Shown here: in pieces, positions 34,859-45,468 of the stretch
Numbering within the stretch: position 1 is the stretch's first letter
How the letters are laid out: every line of letters starts with the position of its first letter
From: Harmothoe impar
Taxonomy: Eukaryota > Annelida > Polychaeta > Phyllodocida > Polynoidae
Assembly: GCA_947462335.1 (NCBI GenBank)
Contig: OX381721.1
Coordinates: 6,324,001 to 6,388,000, forward strand
Length of the DNA stretch: 64,000 nucleotides
Direction: 5' to 3'
Program-made: the position numbers and the translations under genes
Notes under the pieces: generated by a model
Seen by the model: the letters and a program-made list of their open reading frames with translations, nothing else
What the model was told of the DNA's origin: nothing
Databases searched by the model: none

Positions 34859-35268
34859 GACTGTCACCAAATCAATGCAGCTTGAAATGGTGAAGTACAT
34901 GGTCAGTTGCCGTACATCGCCCGGTGACATTCATTGTCACTTACCATACATGATCAAAGATATCTTTCACCAATAACTCCTCCCATATACAGAGTCATTC
35001 AGGGTACTCATTCTTTAGTATACACTGTAAGGGTTATATAATGTAAACCTACCCTGTGTATGGCGTTAAAATATGCAGTATTTAAAGGAATATTACATGC
35101 TGAATGATATACATGGTCAGCAAGTGACATACATGGTCATGTATGTTACCTGACCCTGCACGTCACCTGACCATATACGGCACCTGACTATTTACATCAC
35201 CTGACTATTTACATCACCTGACCATATACGGCACCTGGCTATTTACGGCACCATGAGATGAGAGTGAG
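34857..35268. mobile_element. Palindrome-array element flanking cassette 4 on the 3' side
   Basis: Starts AGACTGTCACCAAATCAATG and ends near ATGAGATGAGAGTGAGC, a weak inverted match. The interior has repeated 17-bp-like units with CACCTGACCATATACGG. These ends and units resemble the TTAA element at 44498-45468. No protein is encoded. Confidence 0.6.
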
Positions 35269-35454
35269 CAAAAACCAAGTCAAACTTGGTAGATGCTTAA
35301 AGCAGCTCTGCAAAGCAGCCAATGACACAATGTTTTCCCCATCATTATGCCATTGGGTCATGACCCTTCTACCCTGCAAGTTCCTCTCAACACAGAGGTC
35401 ACATACACAACTGTGCTACAAGTACACCCTTACTTCATCATCCTCTTCATCCAT

Positions 35455-35660
35455 GGACCCTGATAAGTCGTTTGAGTTGCCCCCTGGGGAGCTTGGAGGC
35501 CATCAGTACCCAGTATGATGTCCAAGGAGGACACTTTAGAGGATGGATGACGATCAGCCTCTTCACCCCTCCTGCAGGCTGGTGTGTGAAACCGCCTTAA
35601 GGCCACAAGCCTGCAGTCCATCCCTGTCAATGAGAAAAAGTCAAAGCTAATGGGATTGAG
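35455..35660 (+). repeat. Block S, copy 3
   Basis: CTGGGGAGCTTGGAGGCCAT, GGACACTTTAG, CCGCCTTAAGGCCAC and GTCAAAGCTAATGGGATTG. It is collinear with 23690 and near-identical to 45985-46175. Confidence 0.75.
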
Positions 35661-36229
35661 GAATCCTGATGAACAAAAATGGATATTTGATGCAGTGGGT
35701 TGTCAGGAAATGGAAAGCAACATCTCATAATCTCATCTCCACTGCACAGAAGTGCACTCCATTCTATACAACTTGTATCTATGTATGACAGATACATGGG
35801 AATAGGTCTCTCCCTGCTGAAAGGACAATAAACTAAGTCATTTGTTATTGTAGTATTCGGTCCTGGAGACTTGCTTGCCCACTGAAAAACGTTATTGCCC
35901 TTTCCTAGTTACCTTTCTAACATCCAACTTAAAGTGACATGGTCCGATGATTAGGGCTCAAAAATCAGTTTTGTTAAAAATGAACATGAATGTTCTCTTT
36001 AGTCATACCTGATGTACAAACTCCTTTATTTAATCACATTTCCCCCATTGAAAATACACTATAAAGTACTATACATCAGAAGCTCTAATTTGGCCTTTAT
36101 TGCCCATAGATGACATTTTAGTGGGCCCTATCTTCCAAATATGATATTGTACTAACATTTGAAACAAATTTAAGCAGGATTTGAGATATAAAAAGTTGGA
36201 TGTCACTTTAGGAGATGCGTATTTGTACG

Positions 36230-36990
36230 ACTACAAAGCTTTACCTCCAGGCCTGTTTGACAAAAGGCTACCAACACACTGCTTAAGGGAACCTGACATT
36301 TCACATTTTTCAAGCAACGGGGGCAAAGTGGGAAGGATATGACACATTGGTGAACACACTTACTTTGATACCATGGATGTATTCATGCATCATGAGAACA
36401 AATTGTCATAGGGCTCTCAATCAATATATCCAGCCCTCCTGGGGCTACTGGAGACAGAGTACCTGTATATGTTTACTCCTCTACTATTAGCACACCCTGC
36501 AGTAGGAGTTGTGTGCCTATCCCCTGTTATTTTAAAACAAATCACACCTCTTACCCATGTCCTGTTTGAGAATACATGCCTAACAACAAAGGTTTGACAC
36601 TGTGTAACTTAGTGACTGATATGAAAGGTCACAAATTTCTCTGTGTTTCTTCACCCTTACATTCTCAGAAAAGAAAATTCTCTCTTCTATAGGTTACACA
36701 GTCTGTAGCAAAAATGCCAGCCTAATAGCACCCTTGTGTCAAGCTATATGCTACCTGCATAAGATATCATAAGCGATGTTAAAGATTCCCTTCTCCACTC
36801 CAAGTCAAGTGGCGCAATCTGTTGTCATGCCCACCCTAGGTCTCTTACCAAGGCCAATGTGATGGCCAGAAGAAAATGTCTGCTGTGAACTCCGCTTTAA
36901 TGGAGGTAAAAACTAGCAGCGTCTGGTGGACAAGTAGCCAATCGGGCAGCGGATATCCTGCCCCTAGAGTCACATGAAAGTCAGGGGTCC
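36230..36990 (+). repeat. Unit sequence ending in block V, copy 4
   Basis: TTTACCTCCAGGCCTGTTTG near 36240 is followed by block V at 36850-36990. The order is the same as at 24613-25410 and 46760-47520. There is no open frame of note. Confidence 0.65.
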
Positions 36991-37996
36991 TAGACAGAGG
37001 GGCATGAGAGGGGGGTCAGTCTAGGCTCAAGCAGGACTAGGGACTTGGGGTGGTGGGGAAGGGCTGAGTTGAGTCATAAGAAGTAGGAGAAATGTTCTTT
37101 GATGAGAGACAGTGCCATCCTTAGTAGGCACTCGAGACAAATTCATAATAAACTATGCAAATAGGATTTAGTCTAGACAAAGAATACGTTAGGATGGTGA
37201 TGGTTTGTCATGGCAAAAAACAACCTCAGCTGACTAGAGCCATTTGATTGCTAGTGGCGGCTATAATATAAAGCTCCTCATTTAACATACAAAGTGTTAC
37301 CAGGTCTAAGCAATGACCAGGAAATGACCCTGCAAAGACTTATGAAGCCGGGGTAATTTCTCTCCATGCCTGCCTCCACATTACCCCCTACCCCTCCCAC
37401 CTCCCAAGGTGTGAATGCTCAAGGCAGGTTCATTTTTGGGGCTGCCTTACCCCTCTGCTTGTTATGTAATCCCATTGAATACACCCCCCTCTAGGCCTTT
37501 CTGGTGTGTTAGTAAAGAATACACATACAAATATAATTTAAAATTCAGTTTTCTCAGCTGCTATACTTCTGGTACCAAAGTTCTCCCGGATTTTACTAGA
37601 TTATATTGTGGTTCTTCTGATGGAGTGCCTTTTTTCTGTCACAAATTTGGCACACCAGTCACATTTGCATTCTTCTGAGAATAGAGAGCTACTCTCTCCC
37701 ATGTCTGGTGCAAGTATTTAGTATACTACTTTGAAAAATCATTGGGAGATATTTTAAATTGGGAGATATGCTAAATTGCTAATACTTATAGTTCTCCTTC
37801 CATTTATGATGATTTCACAATTGAAAAGTGAAGGCAAATATCTGAAATATCCATTACAAAAAGGCACTTACTATGATTTAAGAGCAGGGTCATTTTCCAC
37901 AATGGCTTCATAAGCCAGGGTGAAAAATGACTACAGGTTCAAAAGTCGCTGGCATAGTCATTTTAAGGAGTTACACCTGGTTACAAGCAGTGTTAA
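36991..37996. other. Duplicated anonymous sequence
   Basis: Near-identical to 47520-48513. A frame of 87 codons at 37415-37678 is also open at 47941-48204 with a few substitutions. Over such recent copies this is no evidence for coding, and no protein family is recognised. Confidence 0.5.
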
Positions 37997-39234
37997 AGGG
38001 ACGGTCATCCTGCCGTAGATCCAAACCTCTAGGCCAGCCTTGTTAGGTTTATATAACACCTTAGTTATATTTAGAATCCCCCAAACAGAAACCTCGAACA
38101 TGCAGACATATCCTAGCCCTGTGAGCCTGTATTCCCCAGCACCAGTACCCCATGTATAAAGGCTCAGGCAACCAACAAATAGTTTGCTGGTTGTTCCTTC
38201 CCAGCAATGCTCTGGCCTAGATAAGTTGCACTGGTGTGACCAGCAGTTGGCCTGTGCCAGTGGTATAGTATTGAGTACTAGTGATACCCACCAGTGTACT
38301 AACTGCCACCAGTGTGCCCAAAGAAAACGGTATACTCCCCCTTGAATAGGCCACATGCTATTATTTTGGGTAAAAGAAGAACATCTATACACAATGGTAC
38401 CATTACACCATGTCTATACCTAGAAGCCAATACGTAAGCACCAAATCTGATAGGGTGCTATAGTATCATTATGCTTTTATAGACTATTTAATTCCAAGGA
38501 AAGCCTGATTCATGGTCCCCCTACTGAAGTCACCTGGCCAGGACAGCATGATTACCTGGTCTCACTGCTCACTGCACCCTTCACCCATACACTGTAAAAA
38601 ATGTGAATATAATTTAAACACTTTCACCCAAACATATTGATGGCAAGCTTTTTTCTAGCTATGTGTAGGGATATGGTTGCCAGTGAGGGGTGAGCTACAA
38701 CAATGAAAAACCGTGGGAGAGGGTAGTTTGACTAGCCCAATGGTATTATTCTCCTATTCCTTGTACAGGCTTTTGCCCATGTACAGGCTCTCCTTAGTCA
38801 AATATAGTACCCATTGTATTGGTTGACATCAATGACAATTTAGACAATGTCAACAATAGTAAGTACATAGTGCTGTCCAAAATATTCCAGTGGACCAGCC
38901 AAACTGGCCTTGTCCACCAATATTTCACTTTTGTAGGCTCAACCACCACCACCAGCCATATCCCTGCACTTGCTGACAGAAGAAAGTGCTGAGATTCTGA
39001 GATTCAGTGAAAGTGTCTAACTTTAATATGTTTGGGTAAATGTGTATAAAATTAGAAACACTTTTGTACAGATATGTTTGAGGGCTGTCAGCACACTCAA
39101 GACTGACTGCAGTCTACTAAGTGGCATTTGGTGGCTTGGGGCCTTGTTTACAGACACATCTGAAAAGTCACTTGGTCATATGAATGACATGCTCTACTCT
39201 AAGCTGTTGGATCTACGGCAGGAGAACGGCCCCT
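37997..39234. mobile_element. 1238-bp TTAA-flanked DNA transposon, empty site in copy B
   Basis: Ends AGGGACGGTCATCCTGCCGT and the inverse of AGGGGCCGTTCTCCTGCCGT, flanked by TTAA (37993-37996, 39235-39238). The same site in copy B (48514-48517) has one TTAA and no element, so the boundaries are exact. TTAA duplication points to piggyBac or Kolobok. No transposase frame is visible. A second inverted-repeat element is nested at about 38590-39064. Confidence 0.9.
38590..39064. mobile_element. Nested inverted-repeat element (family O)
   Basis: The left arm has CACTTTCACCCAAACATATT and the right arm AATATGTTTGGGTAAATGTG; further in are CTATGTGTAGGGATATGG and CCATATCCCTGCACTTG. It lies inside the TTAA element, so it may be either nested or part of that element's own interior. 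Confidence 0.55.
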
Positions 39235-39242
39235 TTAAAGTA

Positions 39243-39464
39243 CCGTAAAACCTCGCGTATAAGCCTAACTCGCGTATAAGCCGCACCCCTAACTTTGACA
39301 GGTTGTATAAGCCGCAGAGGGGGTCTGAAAATTGTTAATTTGGTACTGTAGTATACTCATAAAAACTCTCGTATAAGCCGCACCCTATATAGGCATGTTT
39401 GGTATCAAAAGAAAGCTGAGTCTGATTCGCGTACTAGCCGCGGCTTATACGCGAGGTTTTACGG
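39243..39464. mobile_element. 222-bp TA-flanked MITE (CCGTAAAACC family), copy 1
   Basis: The ends CCGTAAAACCTCGCGTATAA and their inverse are perfect over 25 bp. TA flanks both ends (39241-39242, 39465-39466). Copy B has the empty TA at 48520-48521. The interior repeats GCGTATAAGCCGC. A sister element is at 60619-60840. TA target use suggests a Tc1/mariner-type source. Confidence 0.9.
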
Positions 39465-39589
39465 TACTCAATATGCATACCCCCTCTGCTAGAGACTGAA
39501 TCCTCTCAGAGATGATTATTAGACAACTTCTCAGAATCAGACTAATCAGAATGACCCTGACATTGTGGCCTTATCCAGGCCTCCAGGCC

Positions 39590-40210
39590 GAACAAAGGTA
39601 TTTCATGTTACTTGACCCTACCTAGCAAAACAGGGTCGACCTAAAAAAACGTTGTCCAATTTTGAAAAAAAAAGCATATTTCAAGTACTTTTTGAGCCAC
39701 TTCAGATTCAATTTGATATTCTGTGAGTCAACACTGTTGTCTGTGAGTCAGCGCCGACGTTTGGGAGTCTGTCAATTTTTTACCCTTACTAGCAAAAGAG
39801 GGCCGACCTAGAAATTGTTATCCAATTTTTCAACAAGTATTTTAAGTATTATTTTGGCTATTTCAAATTTGACATTGTTATCGGCATGTGGGTGCTAAAG
39901 TTTGCAAGTCAAATTTTGGCTTCTTTAAAAATTAAGAGAAAGAAAAATCCTACCTACATTTTCAGACGATGTAACCTGGAACACACCAGTCTTTTTTGGC
40001 CGAATTATCATCCGATCAACACACCTAACAATTGTAGGTGTCTCGATATCCAGACTCACTATGAATATTCCATGAGACTGTCCTTCTGACTGTCCAACAA
40101 CCTAGCTTATAAAGGGCAGGTTGGGCTTATGATAAGCTCTGGCCACCAACGTGACCTTTTATAGTCATCACCCCTAATGAAGGCAATTTTGGACCCCTTA
40201 AGGGACTGGT
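39590..40210 (+). repeat. Unit sequence with GTGAGTC phrases and block Q
   Basis: Shared with 48650-49265. Contains CAGGGTCGACCTAAAAAAAC, two CTGTGAGTC phrases, and then block Q (GAATATTCCATGAGACTGTC, CTAATGAAGGCAATTTTGG). The part AGAAAAATYCKACCTAC...GATGTAACCTG also matches 24445-24495. Confidence 0.6.
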
Positions 40211-40520
40211 TGGGCATTAATGATATATGGTGTTACGTAAGCTTTATGCATGAGTGTCGTTCTGACAAATAACCAATCATTTACCATGCTAATGTAATTT
40301 GGCAATGTAATTTGCACTTACCGAACATTTTTCAGGGATTTACTGGCTTTCTGTTTACACTTTCTCCTATCTCCCCTCCACTTCACTGCCCCTACCCATT
40401 CATCTGGAAACCCTTCTTGGTAAACCAGACTAAACAAGACATTGCTAGTTCCTTTCCTTGAGATGAAACATTTCAGTTAATGCAAAAATTGTAGTCCACC
40501 TACATCACATTAATAATAGC

Positions 40521-40770
40521 CTAACCCTTCCACCCATTGAGGACAGAATAACATCTGAATAAATGCCTTGGTCGTCATGATACATGAATGCAGCCCTGGC
40601 GAGTAACTCATAAGTGCTACATTCAAGCATCATGCCGACCCTATGGGGTTGAGACACTCCTGAGGGGTCGGCATGATGCACCAATGCAGTAACTGCGAGT
40701 TACTCGCTGGGGCTGCATCAGTGCATCATGACGACAAAAGTCATCTTTTAGCAACATATGTCCGCTTAAT
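40521..40770. mobile_element. TTAA-type palindromic MITE, copy A version
   Basis: Same layout as 33587: TTGGTCGTCATGATACATGA, CGAGTAACTC, a centre CTATGGGGTTGAGACACTCC, GAGGGGTCGGCATGATG, GCGAGTTACTCG. The outer ends are degraded. It is duplicated at 49575-49830. Confidence 0.75.
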
Positions 40771-40820
40771 GTTGTAAGGTCAATATGATCAATGCATGCA
40801 GCTGTTATAATGGACAATTT

Positions 40821-41245
40821 CAGTCTATGCAAAAAGTTTTTTTACCAAGCAGGACATTTGGTCCTGCAGATATTTTTCTTTGCAGGCCCGACTCAATTTT
40901 TGCAGGCCTGGATATTGGAGTACAATCTTGCTATCTAAAAATGAAATATAAAACGTGTTTATACTGTGAATGATAATAAATAGGGTTCCCCCTACATGTT
41001 ACAATTATATCAACCATTTTAATATGTAAAATATTAAAGAATATTACAAAAAAATATTCATACTTTCTTCTATGGTGTAGAAACCTTAATAATGGTCCGA
41101 TTTACAAGCCGTAAAAAATGACATATATGCTTACATAGGCACGAATCTTTGCCATACAGCTAGCTATTTGGGCCTTTTTTTCTGCCGGACCGGCAGACTT
41201 TTTGTCGGCTATAGACGGGTGGCCTGAAGGTTTTCGTATAGACTG
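40821..41245 (+). mobile_element. Family-A MITE, copy 5
   Basis: Starts CAGTCTATGCAAAAAG and ends GTTTTCGTATAGACTG, so both termini are well preserved. The duplicate is at 49883-50308. Confidence 0.85.
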
Positions 41246-41249
41246 GGCC

Positions 41250-41500
41250 AAGCCAGAATTGCATTTGTTAATTGTGCCAAAATGACAGCTGCCCACAGAG
41301 GGTAAATGCAAATAGCAGAAGCTTCTCCCACCAAACTAGATAAAAAGGATTGAATCACACCAGTGGTGGTCCAAGTGTGAGGGGTTGGAGGCACAGTGAT
41401 GGGACGCCAGGTCTGGGGGGAGGTCAGCACTTACAGGCTCCACCTACAGAGGTGTGAAATTGGATCCTAGATTCTACAATGTGTCTGCTTGCAGAGACAT
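41250..41500 (+). repeat. Block G, copy 3
   Basis: GATAAAAAGGATTGAATCAC, GTGGTGGTCCAAGTGTG, GGTCAGCACTTACAGG and GGTGTGAAATTGGATCCTAG. It is duplicated at 50315-50570. Confidence 0.65.
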
Positions 41501-41527
41501 GTCAGAAAGCCAATGAGACCCATTGTT

Positions 41528-41734
41528 AGGAGAGTGAATCCCTGCAACCTGAACGCCCCTTCTTGGCCCCCTGGTGGGACGGCCGGTCGGCTGCATGGAG
41601 ACGAGGACGGATGCTGATACAGCTACGGGATAACCAACGTTGTCCCCAGATCGCCGGCTTTAGTTCGGGAATAGGTCCTTCGGGCGGGGTAGGTAGCTAC
41701 TCAGAGTCAAAATATTACTACTACTACTACTACT
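41528..41734 (+). mobile_element. Retroposed fragment with (TAC)n tail and 10-bp target duplication
   Basis: A 207-bp GC-rich insert present in copy A and absent in copy B. It ends in seven TAC units and is flanked by ACCCATTGTT on both sides (41518-41527, 41735-41744). A 3' microsatellite tail and a target duplication of this length indicate target-primed reverse transcription, so it is a SINE or a 5'-truncated LINE end. The open frame across it is not recognised as a known protein. Confidence 0.75.
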
Positions 41735-41979
41735 ACCCATTGTTTTTTTTGTGTTGTATGCCAAAGCAAAATACCCTCATTCGCAGACAAGTAGATCTGC
41801 TTGATAAACATTTACGGTCATCTTTCGAGATAAACAAGTTAACAGTATGCAGTATGATTAAATATGCACATGAGCAGACAGGTTTCCATTGATTGGAAGC
41901 AAATACTTTGAGAAACCACCTTCGGGTAGTAACGGAGAGCATATTGAATACGATTTAGGAATAAAGCCCATGAGATTTA

Positions 41980-42290
41980 GGGAGTGGTAATTTTTAAACA
42001 ACAGGGGGGAGGTCGGTGGATTTTTGCGTGGGGCATGTCGAAAAAATGTTGGTCCCCCCCCCCCGTGGGAGGGGTCGAACATTTTTTGGTCCCACCCTCA
42101 GGCAGGTTTAAATTGAACGCGGCCAACCCATTTGAGCTATAGTAATGCGCTGGCTTTTACAGTAAGAAGGGGTGCAATTTAGTTGGTCCCCACTCAAGAG
42201 GGGTCCAAATTATTTTGGTCCCCCCCTTCAAGGTGTCCAGGTGTCCAGACATGTCCCCCCCCCCCATGTTGTTAAAGAATTACCACTCCC
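41980..42290. mobile_element. PIF/Harbinger-type MITE, copy 3, empty site in copy B
   Basis: 311 bp starting GGGAGTGGTAATTTTTAAAC and ending with its inverse ACCACTCCC, flanked by TTA (41977-41979, 42291-42293). Copy B shows the unoccupied site GAGATTTATTGA at 50817-50828 with a single TTA. This fixes the 3-bp target duplication. Confidence 0.95.
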
Positions 42291-42527
42291 TTATTGATCG
42301 CTGTACTGTAAATAGATTTTTTGATATGCTGCAAATATAAGTGAAGCATTTTTGGGCACACACATTGAGAGGCAACAGCTGTTAACATTGAAATCTCTTT
42401 CATCATTCTGCTCCGAAGTAAAATACAGTGCATACCTGCCACTGGGAAACACAACCAAATACACTGAAAATATGGATGGATTACTCTAGGTTGACAATTT
42501 CCTTTCCTTACACTGTAGGCCTGACTG

Positions 42528-42735
42528 GTGATAACCCTTTAACCATTTACAGACAGCATTCTCATAACATCATACATACAGGCAGAACTGGCAACTAGCT
42601 GATCTTCCCTACTATAACATTTAGAGACTAATGCAGTGAGGGCAAGTTACTGGCTGGCACTGCATCACTGCATTATGGCACTAAATAAAAATTGAAGATC
42701 TGAAAGCATCATGCCGCCCTTAGAGGGTTAATCTT
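42528..42735. mobile_element. Possible TTAA/TAACCC-type MITE
   Basis: Starts near TAACCCTTTAACCATTTAC and ends GCCCTTAGAGGGTTAA, with GCATCATGCCGC close to the right end as in the 33587 family. Duplicated at 51068-51265. It is short and diverged. Confidence 0.5.
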
Positions 42736-42759
42736 TCAGTCCTTGTCCATCAGCAGGGA

Positions 42760-42935
42760 TTGTGGGCAAGGCTCAGGACGTCCGAAAATAGGACGTTGGT
42801 AACTTTCCAATTTCCCCCGGACTAAGGTAGATAACCTGGCTATGCCACCATTCTACCTTGCCCTATCAGGACCACCATCAAAACCAATCTAGCTAGGATG
42901 AGACGGGGCCCATCTGATCAGGACAAAGGCTGGCA
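42760..42935 (-). repeat. Repeat family F, copy 3 (reverse)
   Basis: GTAACTTTCCAATTTCCCCC, GGACTAAGGTAGATAACC and CCAATCTAGCTAGGATGAG are the complement of the 3580 and 11745 copies. Duplicated at 51290-51465. Confidence 0.65.
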
Positions 42936-43239
42936 ACTTAGAGAAGGCTGCCTTAGGTTGAAAGATGACAGGTGTAAATCTGCATCTTGATTGTCGATGA
43001 CTTACCCTACATTTATATATCCTTGTGCACCAGAGATATAGTTAAGGTGGGAGATTCAGTGAAAATGGGGCCAAGGAATGAGACCAAAAGCTACTTTAAC
43101 AACTAAAGCAGTTTATACTTCAGTGTGTCACTTATTTCCCATGAAGTGGCTTGCAACTCTAGAAGGGTGTTTTGTATATTCTACCATTGGCATTCATGGC
43201 CATTGCATGACAATCACCAGCCCTGCCTAAAATATAACA

Positions 43240-43430
43240 GTCCATTTTCCTTTATTTCATTAGCTTTGATGTTTCTTATTGACTGGGAGCGGCTTTTTGC
43301 GATAAGGCGGCCTCACAAATGAGCCTGTGGGAAGGGTGACAGGCTAATAGACAATAATCGACTAAAGCGCTCCCATGGGGTATCCTGCGGACACTGATAC
43401 CCTCTAAGCTCCCCAGGAGGAGCCTCCTCA
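43240..43430 (-). repeat. Block S, reverse copy
   Basis: TTAGCTTTGATGTTTC, GCGGCCTCACAAATGAGCC, TGCGGACACTGATACCCTC and TAAGCTCCCCAGG are the complement of block S. Each young duplication unit thus carries S twice, in opposite orientations about 7.8 kb (copy A) or 5.8 kb (copy B) apart. The reverse copy in copy B is 51785-51970. Confidence 0.65.
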
Positions 43431-43849
43431 CCAGAAGCGTTGGTGAAATCAGGAAGGACGCTAGTGTATGCGATCGTGGTGTTCAGACTCATTTACTATA
43501 ATTTTACGGATAACAGGCCTAGAGATAATGATTTGGGAAAGTACAATGTCATCTTGTATACACAAGCAGTGTTGGTATGGCATTAGGTTCATGAATCTTT
43601 AAATATAACTCATATAGACACAGAGGCTTATTTGTGATACATATGAAGTGCTCTGTGTTGGTCCTAGGGGCTAAAAAATTTGACAAGAAAAAAGCTAGAT
43701 TGGATAAAAACCTAGCAGTGATTTTGTGCATTTCTATATTTCACCTTGAGACACTCTAGAGGTATAATATACTAACAAAATCACCTTTATTGTCACCCCC
43801 TGTCTGATCCATTTGTCTTTCTGTCCGGTCCTATATTACAAAACTAGTA

Positions 43850-44130
43850 GCTCTTTTGGTATAAACAGAGTAGCCACCCTTTTTACCTTCTTAAGATGGT
43901 TTAGGGGTTTTGTACAAGAACGGCTTCTTTGTGTGCAACTCTTTGGTATTTTTTTTAGATTTCCTATGGCTGACATACCCCACCGACCTCTTTTTGTAGC
44001 CCGGTCTGAAAGGGGAGAACCTAGGTTAAACAAATCAGTAAAAAACATAGTGACTGAGACACCTTCACCTAACAAGCTTTATTACGTGGAGCCCTGTGCA
44101 TCCTCTAACAATAAGCCATGCCAGTGCTTA
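43850..44130 (+). repeat. Block R, copy A version
   Basis: Contains CTTCTTAAGATGGTTTAGGG, TTTAGATTTCCTATGGC and AGGTTAAACAAATCAGTAA. Near-identical to 52390-52640 and related to 32640-32900. Confidence 0.6.
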
Positions 44131-44183
44131 TAGAACAATAAGCCACACCCGCACCGGCCGATAGTATACATTCAAAATGTTAC
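44126..44183. other. Duplication junction filler
   Basis: 58 bp between the last base of copy A and the first base of copy B. It has a partial repeat of the adjoining AACAATAAGCCA phrase and is otherwise unmatched in the window. Confidence 0.7.
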
Positions 44184-44497
44184 ATTATTCCTCTCTACAT
44201 ATATCAATTCTTGCTTATTACTACATTTCTAGATACAAACATTTCTCCAGGGTATCCGGGCCTACAAACATCTAGCCTGGCCTGCAGATTTACAAATCTG
44301 CAGGACCAAATGTCCTGCACGGTGAAAAACTTTTTGTATAGACTGACTGTTCTTAATAAGCAGTGCCATGCCTTTGTCGGGTTTTCCAATTCAATTAAGC
44401 CTACTATATCTCCGATTATCCTACACAATAACAAGTAGAGAACTAAGGAAATATTTAGTTAACATATTATGTATCTTATTTTCTGACAAGATCTTAA

Positions 44498-45468
44498 GAC
44501 TCACTCTCACCAAATCAGTGCAACTGAAAAAGTGGACGTACATGATCGGTGGACGTACATGATCGGTGGACGTACATGATCGGTGGACGTACATGATCGG
44601 TGGACGTACATGATCAGCAGAGTACAAAATGCACCTATTACCCCCTGTACCATGATATATAACATTCCTAACCATACCTACAGGCTGTATGTATCTTTGG
44701 AGAGTTTATTAGAAAAAAAAAACTCCCAAAATATTTATAGGGGTCAAATGGGGGAGGCTCAATGTACAACCGATCATGTACGTCACATGACGTACATGAT
44801 CGGTTTATAATGTAATGTAAAATTTTCTCATTACCCACTGCTTCACATGTCTAAAATCTTACATGTCAAGACATACATCATATGTACACCTTGCTACGAT
44901 CGATTTATGTTTTAAACATGGTCAGAGAGGGTACTTAAGGCACTGATCATGTACGTCACCGATCATGTTTGTCACATGACGTACATGATCGGTATTGAAA
45001 TGTCATGTAAATTTCTCTTTAATAGTCGCATTTACACATGCCTAAAATCTTACATGTCAAGACACACATGATATGTACATCTTGGTAAGGTTTATTTGTG
45101 TTTTATCATGATTAGAAAGGGTAAGGCAGTCAATAAATCACCGGTCATGTACGTCACTGATCATGTACGTCACATGACGTACATGATCGGTATTAAAACA
45201 TCATGTAAAATTATCTTATAGTCGCATTTACACATGCCTAAAATCTTACATGTCAAGATACACATCATATGTACATCTTGGTAAGGTTTATTTGTGTTTT
45301 AACATGGTCAGAAAGGGTAGGGCAGTCAATGACTCCCGATCATGTACGTCACCGATCATGTACGTCACCGATCATGTACGTCACCGATCATGTACGTCCG
45401 CTGATCATGTACGTCCGCCGATCATGTACGTCCAAATAATAGTTGCATCGATCTGGTGAGAGTGAGCC
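44498..45468. mobile_element. 971-bp TTAA-flanked element made of palindromic CATGTACGTC arrays
   Basis: Flanked by TTAA (44494-44497, 45469-45472). The inverted ends are GACTCACTCTCACC and the inverse of GGCTCACTCTCACC, continuing into TGCAACT. Left array: five 17-bp units GTGGACGTACATGATCG (44532-44617). Right array: five units in opposite orientation (45336-45433). Between them a roughly 190-bp unit is repeated three times, each holding a 36-bp near-perfect palindrome centred on GTCACATGAC. The segment is absent from copy A. No protein is encoded. Confidence 0.9.

Larger units (their letters stand above)
34473..44125 (+). repeat. Tandem duplication, copy A (about 9.65 kb)
   Basis: Aligns nearly base for base with 44184-52651. 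Shared landmarks are cassette 4/5, blocks S, V, Q, G, F and R, the family-A MITE at 40821/49883, and the 37415/47941 stretch. The matching part begins ATTATTCCTCTCTACATA and ends near AACAATAAGCCATG. Copy A is longer because it holds four insertions that copy B lacks. Confidence 0.95.

Noticed and set aside
37958..38392. 144-codon minus-strand frame
   Set aside because: It crosses the boundary of the TTAA transposon at 37997, whose empty site is seen in copy B, and has no known motif.
41563..41892. 109-codon frame with a poly-tyrosine stretch
   Set aside because: The tyrosines come from the TAC tail of a retroposed insert that copy B lacks.
44532..45433. CRISPR-like repeat array
   Set aside because: The 17-bp units are in opposite orientations, there are no unique spacers of constant length, and the array lies inside a TTAA-flanked transposon in a eukaryotic context.
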